Assembly: GCA_013407085.1 (NCBI GenBank)
Contig: JACCGJ010000551.1
Span: 26,767 to 90,766, forward strand
DNA: 64,000 nt
Source of the DNA: Atriophallophorus winterbourni
Taxonomy: Eukaryota; Platyhelminthes; Trematoda; Plagiorchiida; Microphallidae
Reading direction: 5' to 3'
Numbering within the stretch: position 1 is the first letter of the stretch; the number at the start of each line of letters is the position of its first letter. Under the pieces are notes generated by a model. The model did no database searches and had not been told where the DNA came from. It saw nothing but the letters and a program-made list of their open reading frames with translations. Position numbers and translations under genes: made by a program. Positions 49,994 through 62,285 of the stretch are shown here, piece after piece.

Positions 49994-51255
49994 GGTATCT
50001 AGGCATTGCAGTTTTGAGAAATACGCCATGTGCAACCATTGTTTTTGAAGATGACATTTCGAGAAGAAAACTTTAGCACTAACTTTACTAAATCAGAGCA
50101 GATATACACGCTCGTTAATGATTAAACTCCGACGTTGCCTTCAAATTTACTTAAACTACAAGACAGGGGTAATCTATCTTAGAACAATGAAAATAAGAGA
50201 ATATGTAAGCAGATGCAAACACGTTAAATAAGAAAGGTCATTTCAGCCCATCAGATTTAATAAAAAGGTTGATCGTATGTTTCAGCTAATTTGGAAATTT
50301 AAACAATCTTTTCAATTTGGAGTTACATATTAACATTTCCATTGCTAAGCGGTTTGACGACAGTATGCCAGTCTCTTTCGCAATTTGTCAACAAGATGCC
50401 TTAGATTGGTAAAAAAAACCTTATTCCGTGTTCTCCGATCAATTATATAGCCGCCCAAGTAGATCAAGCTTAGTAGATATGATTTTGTTTTTCGCTTCGA
50501 GGTATCGTATGTTCTTCAAATGTGAATTGGTTCCGCAGATCAGCAGAAAGGTTTCGCTTCTATTTTCAAGGTTGCTATGAACAAGTGAACAAGTATTTAC
50601 GTCTGATTTTGAGAGCATGAATGGGTAGATTTTGTTAAATATTCAATATCGAAATGCGTTATTTTTAGTTGGAGAGACAATTGTCTTTGCAACATTACAC
50701 ATATTTATGTGGATGTGTTTATGTTTTCACCAACTCTAAGGAGTAAATTTCAAATTCAACAGTAAAACAGTGAATTGAAACAAGTTGAATCATCCATTCA
50801 TGAGCGTATTCTATTACGAATGCTGATTCGATTACATATAGAAAACAACATTAAATATCTGGTGTTAGAAATATTTCTAAAAACACTATGTATGTGTGGA
50901 TAACCGTGTCATACCTTTTTTCTGTGTTAGAGTACCTTATCCTAATCGTCTACATCCCTCAGCGCATATTATATTTAAAAAGCCTTTCATTATCTCCAAC
51001 TGTGCATTATATGAACAGTAAATAACAACATATTATTTGAGGCCATTGTTTTGATGCGTAAGCAGATCACAACAAAACTGAGTGTATTATCCAGATCCTT
51101 TCAGGATTTGTCGTAACATGCATAGAAGACGCATCAAATTGTAAACTGTTTTCAAATCTACCACAAACCTCATACCTAAGTTCATTAATTCAGTTGTACA
51201 ACATTGACATTGATCGCCGAGGTAATTCAAGGTTCTTAATGGTATAAAGAGCAAT
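49994..51255. other. AT-rich sequence, no gene seen
   Basis: Continues the AT-rich character of 43.4-46.7 kb. No repeat or frame recognised; splice-like signals are scattered but none frames a convincing exon. Confidence 0.45.
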
Positions 51256-52225
51256 ATGCTTAACAAAAATAGGATGGTATAAAATGAAATTTAAGTGTAT
51301 AAACAATAAAAGAAAATAGATTGAAGAGTATATAAATGTTATGGAAACGAATAATGCAATAAAAAACTCCTAATTTCTTTTTCAATTCATGCAAGCTAAC
51401 AAAGTGAGCAACGGCTAAGGATAAACTGTTCCAAGTAAAACATATAGGGACAGAGTGAAAATACCTTCTACAGTTCAGGCGGGAATGGGGTACGACCAGC
51501 ACATATTCATGGGTCCGATAATTTCTCGTATCCCTTTGCGTGAAAAAATGCTGTAATGGATGGTTCGGGGTATGGAATGTTTTGTAAAGTAAGATAAGGT
51601 CTTCCCCGATTCGTCGATCGGGAAAAATCGAACAGATTCAGTTGAGCTATCCTTTTTTATATGGTTTGTTTCGGATGCTGTGACCTAGTTTCGTTGAGCG
51701 GTGATAGATTCGCTGCATAAGTTTCACATCCCACTTGAGCCACGGAGACCACGACCGCACAACGTATTCCATGACTGGTCTCAAGTATGTATTCATGATC
51801 CTTGGGAATATCTTGGGCTAAAATTTACCAAATACACGTTTGAGTAGAATTAGAACACGCGTTGCTTTTTCAAAGGCACTGTTAGGTTAAAGTGTTATTT
51901 CTAAACTGGAGCATATCCAGACACCCAAATTTTTTTCACTGCAATTTCCAAGGACATGAGAACCTATGTGATATGTGAATTCTACTCGCATCCCCACATT
52001 CATGATTCTGCATTTGTAGAAATTAAACGGCAGTTTGTTCTTCAACGACCAGCTGTAAAGTGTATGAAGATACTTTTGTAATAGAAGACAGTCATTTAGA
52101 TGCCGAATGCTACGCCAAATCGATATGTCGTCCGCAAATAACGAAATGTTAAATCGAACAATTTCCGGTAGTTCATTGACGTAAATCAGAAAGAGGATCT
52201 CGTTGTTGCAAAGAATGAACACGAC
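51256..52225 (-). pseudogene. CR1-like LINE RT palm to C-terminus, minus strand
   Basis: Reverse-strand pieces: FLIYVNELPEIVRFNISLFA followed by DDISIW (motif C), LLQKYLHTLYSWSLKNKLPF, FTYHIGSHVLGNCSEKNLGV and, towards 51260, VVPHSRLNCRRYFHSV and ICFTWNSL. Same family as 41140-41815 and the 15450 fragment. Several stops. Confidence 0.8.
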
Positions 52226-52439
52226 ATTGATAAAGATGTGTAAGAAAGTCCACTGGAACTAAATGATCATGTCGTCCTCCAGTTTGACTATCTGTTTAAA
52301 GCTGTATGACCAAATGATGCCTGCAAAACAGTTAGTAGGATCAACATTATGGCTTTGAGTGATGCTCTTGTAAACATTATTAACTGATAACCGTAAACTT
52401 TCAAAGTACATTAGTTTTGAGTATGGCTAATATAAACCT

Positions 52440-53395
52440 CAAGAATTAAATTAAAGTGAGCCCAAATCTGTCCTCAGGAACCCAAGAACAAACCTCGAAT
52501 TTAAACTAAGAGGCAGAACACGTAAGTGGTTAACGGTACGAAACATTGCATGGCGACAACATTGACAAAACTCATCATCACAGACCTGGGAAAGATTCTG
52601 TTTACTGCAGAACAAAGAAAACAAATTTGTCTTCCAAGACAAGTTTTACTTAAAAGATGTGATACCACGCATGATGAAGCTAAGCCCCAAAATACTTTAT
52701 CGTATGGTTAACAATCAAGATAAGGTGAAGCCTGGAGTTGCGTCAGTGAACACGTTAGCTGGATCAACAACAACTGCATCAGCAACTGCTGAAGCTTCGA
52801 TCACGTTTTATTCATCTGTATCCAACCCGAAAGAGAAATGCAATAAACATCGCAAATCAAACCAATTCAACTACGGTTGCCAAATAAATGTCACGTCGAA
52901 ACGCGTCCTTGAAAGGTTTATTTGATCTTAAATCTCGTAAGTCTCCTGGGGCCTACGGAATAAATCCTCAAATATTGAATCAATATGCGAATTTACTATT
53001 CAAACCACTCGCATACCTGTTCAAACAAACACTGGCAAACGGAGTGATTTCTACAAATTACACTGTAACCTGTGATTTCACAATTACTTGAGCACCTCAC
53101 TGTTGACGATCTAATGGAACATTTTGAAAATAATCAGTTGCTTTCAATGAAACAGCAAGGATTTGGACGGAATTATTCCTGTTTATCTAATTTACTGATA
53201 ACGCTGGATCAGTGAATAAAATACGTAGATAAGTGGCAAGAAATACACACGTGCTACCGATATATCTCAAAAGCTTTTGATCGTGTTGACCGTACCGTAA
53301 TACCGAAGAAACTTTAAAGACCTGGCATCACCGGGCACTTGTTGAGTTGGCTAAATGACTACCTGAATAACTACCAGGTATGTGGCAATTTAATA
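52440..53395 (+). pseudogene. CR1-like LINE RT N-terminal fragment (copy B)
   Basis: Extends further upstream than copy A: LSPKILYRMVNNQDKVKPGV, then SITFYSSVSNPKEKCNK, then the blocks described for 19500-20130 (KSPGAYGINPQILNQYANLL, ISKAFDRVDRTVI). Stops and frame changes as in copy A. Confidence 0.75.
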
Positions 53396-53651
53396 AGTGG
53401 TTTCCGATTCATCGAAACGTATACTGGGAAACTGAGAATTCAGAGCGGTGTCCAGAGTCTCTACCGATGCATTCAACGTTTGTATGCCGAGCTCTAAGCT
53501 TGGAATCCAATCATCCAGGTTGCTTTGATGTACACTTATTTGAGCAGCTAAATCTGCGTTTGGTCTAGTTCGACAATTTTCACATACCTAGCATTCACCA
53601 GGCATCTTTCCATCAATCAGAACTGATTTCTAACATTTTGCGTTCACGCGG

Positions 53652-54020
53652 GGGAACAGTTGCTACAAGTGACAAATTTGACCTTAACACTGACGACTTT
53701 TTTCCGACGACACATGTTTCGCGAACATAAGATCGTTTCCTGTGGCTAGCCAAATGTACAAATCACAGCACAAAAATCTAAACGGCTGGGTTTGGTTTGT
53801 GTTTTGTTTTGTGTGGAGAAAATGTGCGGAAAGTGACTGCTGTGTATGCAGGAAGCCAGCAGCCAATCACGAGACTCTCGTGAGCGTGACCTTGGTTCTG
53901 ATTGGTCCAATTGTTTCGGTATTGATTATTCATGTTCGAAGCGCGGTCAGCCGTGGATTGTCTGAGGTTTCAGAATACAGTTTAGTGTTCGCAAATCTGG
54001 GGTTCTTGGACACAGCAATT
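53652..54020 (+). other. Possible gypsy 5' LTR and leader (copy B)
   Basis: Counterpart of 20390-20755; the primer-site-like sequence reads CAATTAGCGTCGCGAG here, with a change in the TGG start. Confidence 0.35.
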
Positions 54021-54089
54021 AGCGTCGCGAGTTTCAATTAGTGTTCTTGACGAATCTGCATCTACTTTCTTCACGTTACTGATTCCAAT

Positions 54090-55047
54090 CTATTTCTTCC
54101 GGGCTCCTACTGAATTCTGGCCCGCTGGAGCTGAAAAGCCTACTTCGGATGATTGGAAAAATTGGAAAAATTCATTCTGTGACTTTGTGGATTTACTCTG
54201 TGTGTCCAAACCAGAATATTTAACTAATCCTGTGATTTTGCTGAAATTACTACGTTCTAATCTTGGTCGTGAAGGCTCACGAGTATTCGATGATTTACAG
54301 TTGGCCAAAGTAAAGACTTCAGAGAAGCATTTACTGCGCTAGATAAATGCTGTGGTCCTCGAGTAAACAAATATGTTACCCGGTTTAGTTTCTCGAAGGT
54401 TTGCCAAGAGTCCGGAGAACCAGTTGATGAATTCATAACCAGACTACTGCATGCAGCTCGTCCGTGTGAATACAACAATATTCCTCTAAAGAAAGTTGAA
54501 GATACGTTCTTAATACAACAACTCCTCATGGGATTATCTGACAATGGCACGCGTGAAGCAATCCTGACTCATAATGCAAAAAAATTGGAGTGGGACATCG
54601 CGTGTGAGATTGCTAGAACGAAATACGATGTTAAGGAGGGAAACAGGCTATTTCAGCATCCCACAAGTTCTGAGTCACATCGAATCAACGTCACACAAGC
54701 TACAAGTAGTATGAACATCAGCTCCATGAAATGCTATCGTTGCGGCAGTACACAACATAAGGCAAACTTTCAATCCTGTCCAGCATTAAAAGCTCAATGT
54801 CGAGTTTGCGGTAAGCAAGGACATTTTGCCCGGGTGTGTCGTGGCCGCCGAGTCAACCTTATCGATTCTTGTCCCCATGAATCGGGAAAATTTGATGACA
54901 TAACTACAATTTACGCCTTGCGATTTGCACCTAGAAATACTGTGGGTATACCGACTGAGCCCAAGTTACCAGCATCTGACATCCGCTCCGTGCTTTTCGA
55001 TGTTGGTCATGATAAAATTTCATTTAATATGGAATTCGATTCTGCTT
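54090..55047 (+). pseudogene. Ty3/gypsy gag-protease, left part (copy B)
   Basis: The early gag frame is intact across GTGTGT (54201-54206), where copy A is shifted, but loses a base near 54311 (AAAGTAAAG). From 54528 it is open through the two zinc knuckles (CYRCGSTQH, CRVCGKQGHFARVC) into the protease, reaching FNMEFDSA, where the LTR element interrupts it. The frame then reads 16 codons of LTR sequence before stopping at 55103. Confidence 0.8.
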
Positions 55048-55262
55048 TGTTGTATAGACGCGTAACGAACTATCGATCAATCATCAATCACGATCGATCG
55101 TAAGTGCATACTGTGATTATTGTTCAGTGTACAAACATTGTGATATTCACTCGTTCCCTGATATTGTGATTATTCATTCATTCGGCCAATACACGAGTTC
55201 GAGTTCGGTTGTGTTTTGTCGAACCCACGGCTGGGCCAGTGCAACACCCTACAGTTATAACA
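55048..55262 (+). repeat. 5' LTR of the non-autonomous element
   Basis: Begins TGTTGTATAGACGCG and ends CTACAGTTATAACA. Contains the palindrome-rich block ATCAATCACGATCGATCGTA. Confidence 0.92.
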
Positions 55263-55283
55263 ATTGGCGACGGGGTGCGGAAC
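55263..55283 (+). promoter_or_regulatory. Candidate primer-binding site
   Basis: ATTGGCGACGGGGTGCGGAA lies immediately after the LTR. The TGGCGAC start is seen in LTR elements primed by tRNA-Arg-type ends, but the tRNA is not identified here. Confidence 0.55.
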
Positions 55284-55284
55284 A

Positions 55285-56244
55285 ATGTCAGTGCCAATAG
55301 AATTTGTACGAAAAGTGCTTAATCAACAGACGCAGATCTTTGGAGAATTAATACAACGAATGACATTGCAGACAATCAACAGTCCAAATTCGGGACAATC
55401 AAGTGAGTGTCTACGGCTAAATCCCCTACAAGAATTATTAAACATTCAGCTGAAGTTCTTAGAGAATGTTGCAGTTTATCAAGTAAACAGTTCAAGTTTA
55501 GAAGAACCAGTCGAAAATTCAGCGAAAAACTTCGAAGAAGTTCAGTCTTATCCAAAAAATGAAGTTGAATTAGAGTCGTTGAAATTGGAAAGGCACACAG
55601 TAAATGCCACTGCAGAAGTTGAGTTCCAGCCCCTCGGGAAATATGAGTTACAAACTGAATTTGAATCAGAGCTGCAGTCCGACCCCGACAGAAAGTTAGA
55701 AAATGTCAGTGAAAAATGTCATGTGGTGATGTATAAACCTGAATCAGAAATGAGAGCACAACATGCACTGCCTTCAAACTCAGCCGCAGATGCAGTTCAA
55801 TACAGCAGGAGAATCAATAGAGAATTAACTGGTAACAGAATACGACGAAACAGACACCGCGATGTCATGTCTGAATTTCTACAGAAAGGGGATGTTGAAC
55901 AGTTCAAGCAGAAACATGTAATCAATCGTGTGGAAACCGTTGTCCCGACTTACGCTTACCGCTTACGCTTACATCTCAGTCAAGAATATAGAAATTTTAA
56001 GTACACAAAACGACCATCAGACATATTTCCACGAGAAATCCCCATTAAAACAGAAGTTAAACCCAAAGGCCTTATCAACCACCCAGCAACGCGTTACCTC
56101 AAGCCTTCAGCTCATAAAACCAGAATCCGGCCAAAGATCCCCTGCTTAGCAATCGTCCAATGTGTTCATTTTTTTCAAAGAGGGGAGGTGTTGTATAGAC
56201 GCGTAACGAACTATCGATCAATCATCAATCACGATCGATCGTAA
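55285..56244 (+). CDS. Internal frame of non-autonomous LTR element, gag-like start
   Basis: 320 residues from ATG 55285 (MSVPIEFVRKVLNQQTQIFG), stopping inside the 3' LTR. The first 30 residues resemble the N-terminus of short gypsy Gag proteins (hydrophobic helix with ELIQRM). The middle is rich in Glu and Ser, the end in Lys/Arg, without zinc knuckle, protease or RT motifs. The open frame in so small an element suggests it may be translated, but the function is unknown. Confidence 0.55.
   Translation: MSVPIEFVRKVLNQQTQIFGELIQRMTLQTINSPNSGQSSECLRLNPLQELLNIQLKFLENVAVYQVNSSSLEEPVENSAKNFEEVQSYPKNEVELESLKLERHTVNATAEVEFQPLGKYELQTEFESELQSDPDRKLENVSEKCHVVMYKPESEMRAQHALPSNSAADAVQYSRRINRELTGNRIRRNRHRDVMSEFLQKGDVEQFKQKHVINRVETVVPTYAYRLRLHLSQEYRNFKYTKRPSDIFPREIPIKTEVKPKGLINHPATRYLKPSAHKTRIRPKIPCLAIVQCVHFFQRGEVLYRRVTNYRSIINHDRS
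56176..56188 (+). promoter_or_regulatory. Polypurine tract
   Basis: CAAAGAGGGGAGG directly before the 3' LTR, the expected plus-strand priming site. Confidence 0.8.
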
Positions 56245-56404
56245 GTGCATACTGTGATTATTGTTCAGTGTACAAACATTGTGATATTCACTCGCTCCCT
56301 GATATTGTGATTATTCATTCATTCGGTTAATACACGAGTTCAAGTTCGGTTGTGTTTTGTCGACTCCACGGCTGGGCCAGTGCAACACCCCTACAGTTAT
56401 AACA
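56189..56404 (+). repeat. 3' LTR of the non-autonomous element
   Basis: 216 bp. Differs from the 5' LTR at GTT/GCT, CC/TT, G/A and AC/CT positions and by one extra C. Confidence 0.92.
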
Positions 56405-56712
56405 TGCTTCTCCTGTAACGATTGTTCCTCGAAACTTTTACAAAGACTATTTGACAGACTTTCCCATTCAGCCCTCTCGCTATCAATTCGGCAGTTATTT
56501 CAGTGATAAGATTGATATACTGGGTTTCATGATCGTGAATATTTGTTAGCATGACTCCTCATGGTGTCCAGTATCTGTTTACATATCAGGAAGTAAAACA
56601 AAGCCCCTACTTGGCCGCAATGCAATGCAAGTTAACCCGAACATAAACAATATGTATGTGTCAGCCATCGATGTTCAACATGTACAGTCGAAATATCCCA
56701 GATCCTATTAAA
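56405..56712 (+). pseudogene. Gypsy protease, right part (copy B)
   Basis: Continues TIVPRNFYKDYLTDFPIQPS to KPLLGRNAM and PRSY, with a stop (TTAGCA for TTTGCA at about 56548) and a 9-bp deletion after GRNAM compared with copy A. Confidence 0.75.
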
Positions 56713-56825
56713 AACATTTTGCTGTGTCACTCGTGAGACATTTGATTGTTTATTAAAAAAATCTTCTAAAAAGTCAAAAAAAACATCGTGCAGGTTGGCA
56801 AGTTGCTCTTCGTCGACGTCGCGCA

Positions 56826-59610
56826 ATTTCTCCAATGCCAGTACCTTGTATCTTATCATCTAATGTGCGATCTTTTTGGTCTAAATATAATGAAATTTCT
56901 CTTCTACTTGGTTCAAATCATTTTATTCGTTACGGTGTTGCTATGTTTCAAGAAACTTGGCTGCATTCTGAAATCGACACTGATTTGATTAATATTGATG
57001 GTTTTCAGTGCTTTCGTTCGGATCGGACCTGTCCTATTGCAAATCGTGGTGGTGGAGTTTTTCTTTTGTTTGCAAAGAGTGGTGTGCTTCTAGCAAAATA
57101 ATTTTTACCTTTGATAAACCAGAAGTTTCCTGTCTTGCTGTTGAATGCAAACCACGGCATTTATCTAACTTTCATTCATTTATTCTTATGAATGTGTATA
57201 TCGTCTCCAACTGTCCTTCTAACAATTTTCGTGCATTTTTTTGATGAAATTCTCAACGAACTTGCTCCCTACCAAAACTTTTTTGATCTTACTTGCTGGT
57301 GACCTCAATCACGCTAATCTTTCTATGTTTTCTCTTTTGTCGCTTTCGAACATTGCTCATTTTCCAGCGCGTTCTGATGCTTGTCTGGATTACGCTTTCA
57401 CTAATGCACCACAAATTTTTCATGCCCGTAAATTTGCGCCCATTGGAAATTCTGATCACTGTGTGATATCAATACTCCACAAAATCTACGGAAACTATGG
57501 GGCACAGTTACATGACTCGCAGAATCGGACAAAAAGTGACCAGTAGAACCTGCGAACCTGACAATATTTCAGCGATGAGGACCATGTTAAGCGACACTGA
57601 CTTCCGCATTTTCAACGAACATGACGTTTCCCTCAAAAGTGATGTTTTTACATCCTATCTAAACTTTTGCTTTGATATATGTTGTCCACAGGAAACTATT
57701 TTTATTCGACCTGATTGTTTTTCCTCCAATAACTTGAAGGGCCTCCGAAAAATGATGGAAAAAGCTTTCAAATTCTTGATCGTCACGCTGTCTCTCAGCT
57801 GTCTTGATTAATTAGGCTTGAGATTCAACGCATGCGAGATATTTATGTGAAATCAATTTTGAGAACGAATAACAGTCGCCAATTATGGAGTGCGCTCAAA
57901 GGTTTGTGTGGCAAAGACAGAAAGGTACTTCCCTTTATCCGTGATATAAATTCATTAAATGAATCTTTTTTATCTTCTCCTGATGGAACCCAAGAAATCC
58001 CTGATTTTGTTTTACCCCCATCCTCTTTCTCAACTCCGACTTTTACAAGCTCAGTGGAAGTTATGCAGTCACTTTTCGCTGTATTCCGCTCAGAGGCTGC
58101 AGGCCCCGATAATCTTTCCCCTCTTTTGCTGAAAGAATGCGCACGTGAACTTTCTTCGCCGATCTCTTCTATCTTCAACAGATGCATTGAGAGAAGTATT
58201 TTTCCTGACAGTTGGAAGCCGGTACGTATTACACCAATCCCCAAAAATGATCCTGGGAAGTACCGCCCCATTGCGTGTACGTCGCAGCTACTCAAAGTAC
58301 TGGAAAGTATAGTGCTACGACGACTTGTTTCGAGTTGCCAGGTAGAAGATTCGCATCAGTTCGCGTACCGCAAAAATCGTTCGACAGTAGACGCACTCGC
58401 GTTGCTAACTGACCATGTATCCCGGTCATTAGATTCGAAATCAAAAGCGGTACAGGTTTGTCTTCTGATTACACCAACGCTTTCAACAGTGTTATCAGAA
58501 GTTCTTTGCTCAAAAACTTCATGACTGTGGTGTACCCCTGAACCTAGTTCACTGGATAGCGTCCTATTTTAAGGACCGCGTGCAGTATACTGCCGTGAAC
58601 GGTAAAGTGTCCAATTCTGTAACGATTTCTCGCGGTGTTCTACAAGGCGCAATACTTTCACCCTGATTATTTTCTATCTACATTTCTGATCTTCCTTGCT
58701 TTCATTCCACTCTTATTCTAAAATATGCTGATGACATTGCTGTTGTTTTTGACCACCATAGACGTGCTGAATCTCCCACATCTGAATTTATTATCAATGA
58801 CATTGGCCAGTGGTCATCATCGCTCGGCTTATCGTTAAACCCTCAAAAATGCAAAGAGGTAATATTTTCAAACTTAGCTGGTCAGCGTCGTGAAACTCTG
58901 CTTCAAGGAATTCCTACGATTTCCTTCAATGGCTCGAACTTCAGCAGAAGCGCATGTTTCAAGTATCTTGGCGTCATTTTATCACAGAGTCTCAAATGGA
59001 CCGATCATGTGACTGCACAGTACTTGAAGGTTAGAAGGTTATCATTTTACGCCTTACGTCTTCGTTCTTTAGCTGTTCCTCCTGATGTAGTTAGATGTTT
59101 TGTTTTTTCTTGCATTGTTCCCATTTTAATCTACGCATCCCCTATAATTTTCCTGGTCTTTTTGAAAAGGATTTTTTGATGATCAGAAGAGGAATCAAAT
59201 TAATTTCAAGATTGAGCTCTTCCTCCACCGAGTTAATTCGTGATATGATCGTCGAACGACACTTTCGTGAATGTGACAGATTGGTCAGAGTCATATCGTC
59301 TGATAATGCACACCCACTGCATGAGGTCCTTATGGCTTGCAGATCGTTCCCAGCCACGCGTAGTCAACATATCGTCCCGTATGCAAGAACTGAGAAATTC
59401 AAAAATTCTTTTATTCTTTACCTGGCTCGATATTTGGTTGATCGTACAAAAGTTATTCTCGATTTGAGGAAGAAACTGACAGTATAATAACTGAAGTGGG
59501 ATCATCTTTATTTGACATGTATTTTTTATGTACATTTTATTACGTGTGGTCGAATTAATTGTATCGCTGAAAATTCGTGTACTCGAATAAAGCCATTTTC
59601 TTTCTTTTTT
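56826..59610 (+). pseudogene. LINE ORF2 endonuclease-RT (copy B)
   Basis: Same element as 22213-25003. The endonuclease is broken by a missing T near 57060 and an extra T near 57240. RT is broken near 58460 and 58515 (single-base losses) and by CCCTGATTATTT near 58664, which makes a stop in motif B. YADDIAVVF is still readable. The last part (59095-59487) is open to the same KKLTV end. Confidence 0.85.
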
Positions 59611-60410
59611 CTTCCAACCACAGTCTGTTACTACAAAAAATGGAGCAATGTGGCATCAAGTATTCATTACTAACCTGGTTTCAGGATTATCTCCGCGACC
59701 GTGTCATTCGAGTAAGGGTTGACGGTGATTTATCACGACCCATTGCAGTAACGAGTGGGGTGCCGCAGGGATCAGTGCTTGGACCAATTCTTTTCCTGAT
59801 CTATATAAACGACTTACCTAAACTTGTTCGCAGCAAAATCTTGTTATTTGCGGATGACATCAAGCTGTGGACACAAGTACGCACAACTGAAGATTGCAGA
59901 CAGCTTCAGCTGGAACTCGATGCCTTACAGAACTGGTCAGTTAGAAATGAACTACCTTTCAATTTCAGAAAATGCAAGGTACTGACTGTTGGAAGACATT
60001 TCGAGTTCTCTTACACCCTTAATTCCCATTTTCTTGAAAGCACTGACAAGGAGAAGGACTTGGGTGTGTGGGTGAGCAGCACGTTGAAACCGTCGCATAA
60101 CGCCACAGCTGTCTATGAAAAGACGTCACGACTACTGCTTCTTCTAAAACGCGTGTTCGGGATTTTCACGGAGCAAACTGTTCATCGAATAATTAATACG
60201 TACTTGAGGCCAACCATAGGTTCAGGCTTGGTCATCCTGGCTACAGAAGGACATCAGCTTCTTGCAGAGAATACATCATCGTATGTGGTTTAAAACATAA
60301 ACAATACGAAGATCGGATTACAAGCCTCAATCTCTTCGACTTTCGGTACCACCGTCTTAGAGGCGGCTTGATTCTTATGTTCAATATACTGCATACCCCC
60401 AACCATATAT
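59611..60410 (+). pseudogene. CR1-like LINE RT C-terminal half (copy B)
   Basis: 238-aa frame nearly identical to 24966-25682: LLLQKMEQCGIKYSLLTWF, GVPQGSVLGPILFLIYINDL, LLFADDIKLWTQV. Position LWTQ here (LRTQ in copy A) and LIYIND fit the family better, so copy B is closer to the ancestor in this stretch. Confidence 0.8.
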
Positions 60411-60647
60411 ATATATTTCTCGAATTAATTATGCAGTGTCAATTTGTTTATTATTTCGACGAATTACACTTCATTTCCATGTAATTTGGTTGTTTATTGT
60501 TTCGGTTATCCGGTTAAGAACCTATATATCTAATCAGTGCTGAACATGATGGACGAAGCGTCAATGGGTTATGGAAAAAAATTCAAATAAATTTCTATGC
60601 TATCAGTTGGAGCAGATATAAATAACGGTATACATCTGACACAAACA

Positions 60648-61338
60648 AGTCGTCGGACCAACGGCTGTAGTCAAGAAACGTGACATGAATGGGGAGCATT
60701 CATATCATTTCTACCTCTATTTTTAGTTTAACGATGAAGAACCCATTGTAAGTATTTGTTGGATGTCAAGTCACCCAGACATGACAACAATGAATAGTCG
60801 ATTCTACTAATACGCTGTGTATGACTGATGCAAATGAACACAGTTGAGTTTGGATGACAAGATGGCTTTCGACTGAAGTAGACGAAAGCAGACTGGTTTA
60901 AACAGATAAGTTGAATTCTTTTCTCCATATGCCTACATGTCTGCAGCGACGCATGTCTAAATGCAGAGAGGAGGCTAAATTTAAAGTTTTTATATATAAT
61001 GTAATTAAGCAAAACATGTGCTCAGTTAATCCGTTTAAAGAGGCATAGAGAACAACCGCTGTCTGCCATAAAATTCAAATTTTCGTATATAAACCCCGAT
61101 GGTGCAGGATGTGATTGTCTTTCGTGAGTTCAATAGCGCATCAGTTAGGTAAAACTTGAACAACGCCAGTAATAAATGGGTGGATAAAATTGCAGGCTTG
61201 TATCCAGGTGCACTGTCAAACAGTGCGAATCTGAGCATGAGTTTACATTTTATCAATCCGTTGAAAACAGAATGACGAATATTCACGTAAAGATTGCTGT
61301 TGCGTTTTAAACAGGAAACATTTACACCTAATCAATCC
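60648..61338. other. 691-bp segment absent from copy A
   Basis: Copy A joins ACACAAACA to GTTTACTGG near 26036; copy B has 691 bp between. No terminal inverted repeats, target duplication or recognisable frame were seen, so it is either a deletion in copy A or an unidentified insertion in copy B. Confidence 0.7.
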
Positions 61339-61732
61339 GTTTACTGGTATTGATATACTTCACGAGGCAAACAATCAACCGATGAAAAAAACGTCCAGCA
61401 CAGCAATAATGTATCGATATCGGGTTGTTATAACTGAAATTCAAACAATGAAGCTGCGTTATCCACTATACCGTCAATTTCGCACATTTCCAAAGTCATT
61501 AGAGTCATTAGAGAGTCAAATGAGCTCTCATTGAAAAATAATAAATCTACATTTACAAACTAAGATTTGAAAACTCAATTACTCAGCATGTATGCTAAAG
61601 CACGATAACTAATCCACTCAGTGAAGCCTCTATGATGTTTGGTCTACCTATAGAAAAGTTTAGGGTTCATTTATTCAGCAGCTGTAAAAATTTGCGCCAC
61701 CCATTCCAAACAGAAAGTTTTTATGGTTAATA

Positions 61733-62285
61733 ATGAAAAGAAAGGCGTTTGTCTACTGCCAAAATCGCTCAACATTATTCCACATTACCTTCTCCTTGAC
61801 CTTGACTAGTTTGCTTCTTAGTGTCGAAGGTGGCTTGTGTCCCACACTAATTCTGAGTGAGCGTAGTATCCTTGCGGTAGTCTCCGAAATATGCTGTATA
61901 TATGGTAGTGTTAACCTTGCCGTGTTCGTGTTGTTCTGATGCGATTGGGTTGTCGAGTCCATGTTGAGAATGATGAACTCTTTTGGGTATCCATTCTTCC
62001 GAAAGTATGTGTATAAATATTTCTTCTCTTTTTTCTTGAGTTCTTCGGTACTGCAGTGCGTTTTTGCGCAGTTAAACAGTGTCCAGACACAGCTTCGCTT
62101 GAGGGTGGCCGGGTGCTTGCTTTTATAGTTCAAAATTTGATCCGTGTGAGTTCCTTTTGATTTATTTATTTTGTTTTCCAACTGTTTTGTTTGTTCATCG
62201 TTTATCTCTCGAAATGGGGTGGCCTTTCGAAGAATTTTCTCAGGTTTGCTTATATAATCGTCTTTGTCCATAATCACTACGATGA
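61733..62285 (-). pseudogene. Penelope-like element, inverted arm (copy B)
   Basis: A 182-aa minus-strand frame is open throughout: VIMDKDDYISKPEKILRKAT, NDEQTKQLENKINK, then directly LNYKSKHPATLKRSCVWTLF, YFRKNGYPKEFI and MDSTTQSHQNNTNTA. The RT core between KINK and LNYKSKH is deleted in frame. This is the better-preserved version of 26435-26985. Confidence 0.8.

Larger units (their letters stand above)
55048..56404 (+). mobile_element. Non-autonomous LTR retrotransposon (1357 bp) in gypsy protease
   Basis: Two direct LTRs (215 and 216 bp) with TG...CA ends, a primer-site-like sequence, an internal open frame without RT, a purine tract and a 5-bp target duplication TGCTT at 55043-55047 and 56405-56409. 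Copy A has the uninterrupted site (GATTCTGCTTCTCCTG near 21779), so the insertion postdates the block duplication or was absent from that copy. The two LTRs differ by six substitutions and one indel, about 2.8 percent, giving a relative age. Size and content fit a TRIM/LARD-like element needing a helper. Confidence 0.93.

Noticed and set aside
50379..50411. Possible exon before GTAAAAAA near 50410
   Set aside because: Length not a multiple of three in the best reading, acceptor weak, no coding signal.
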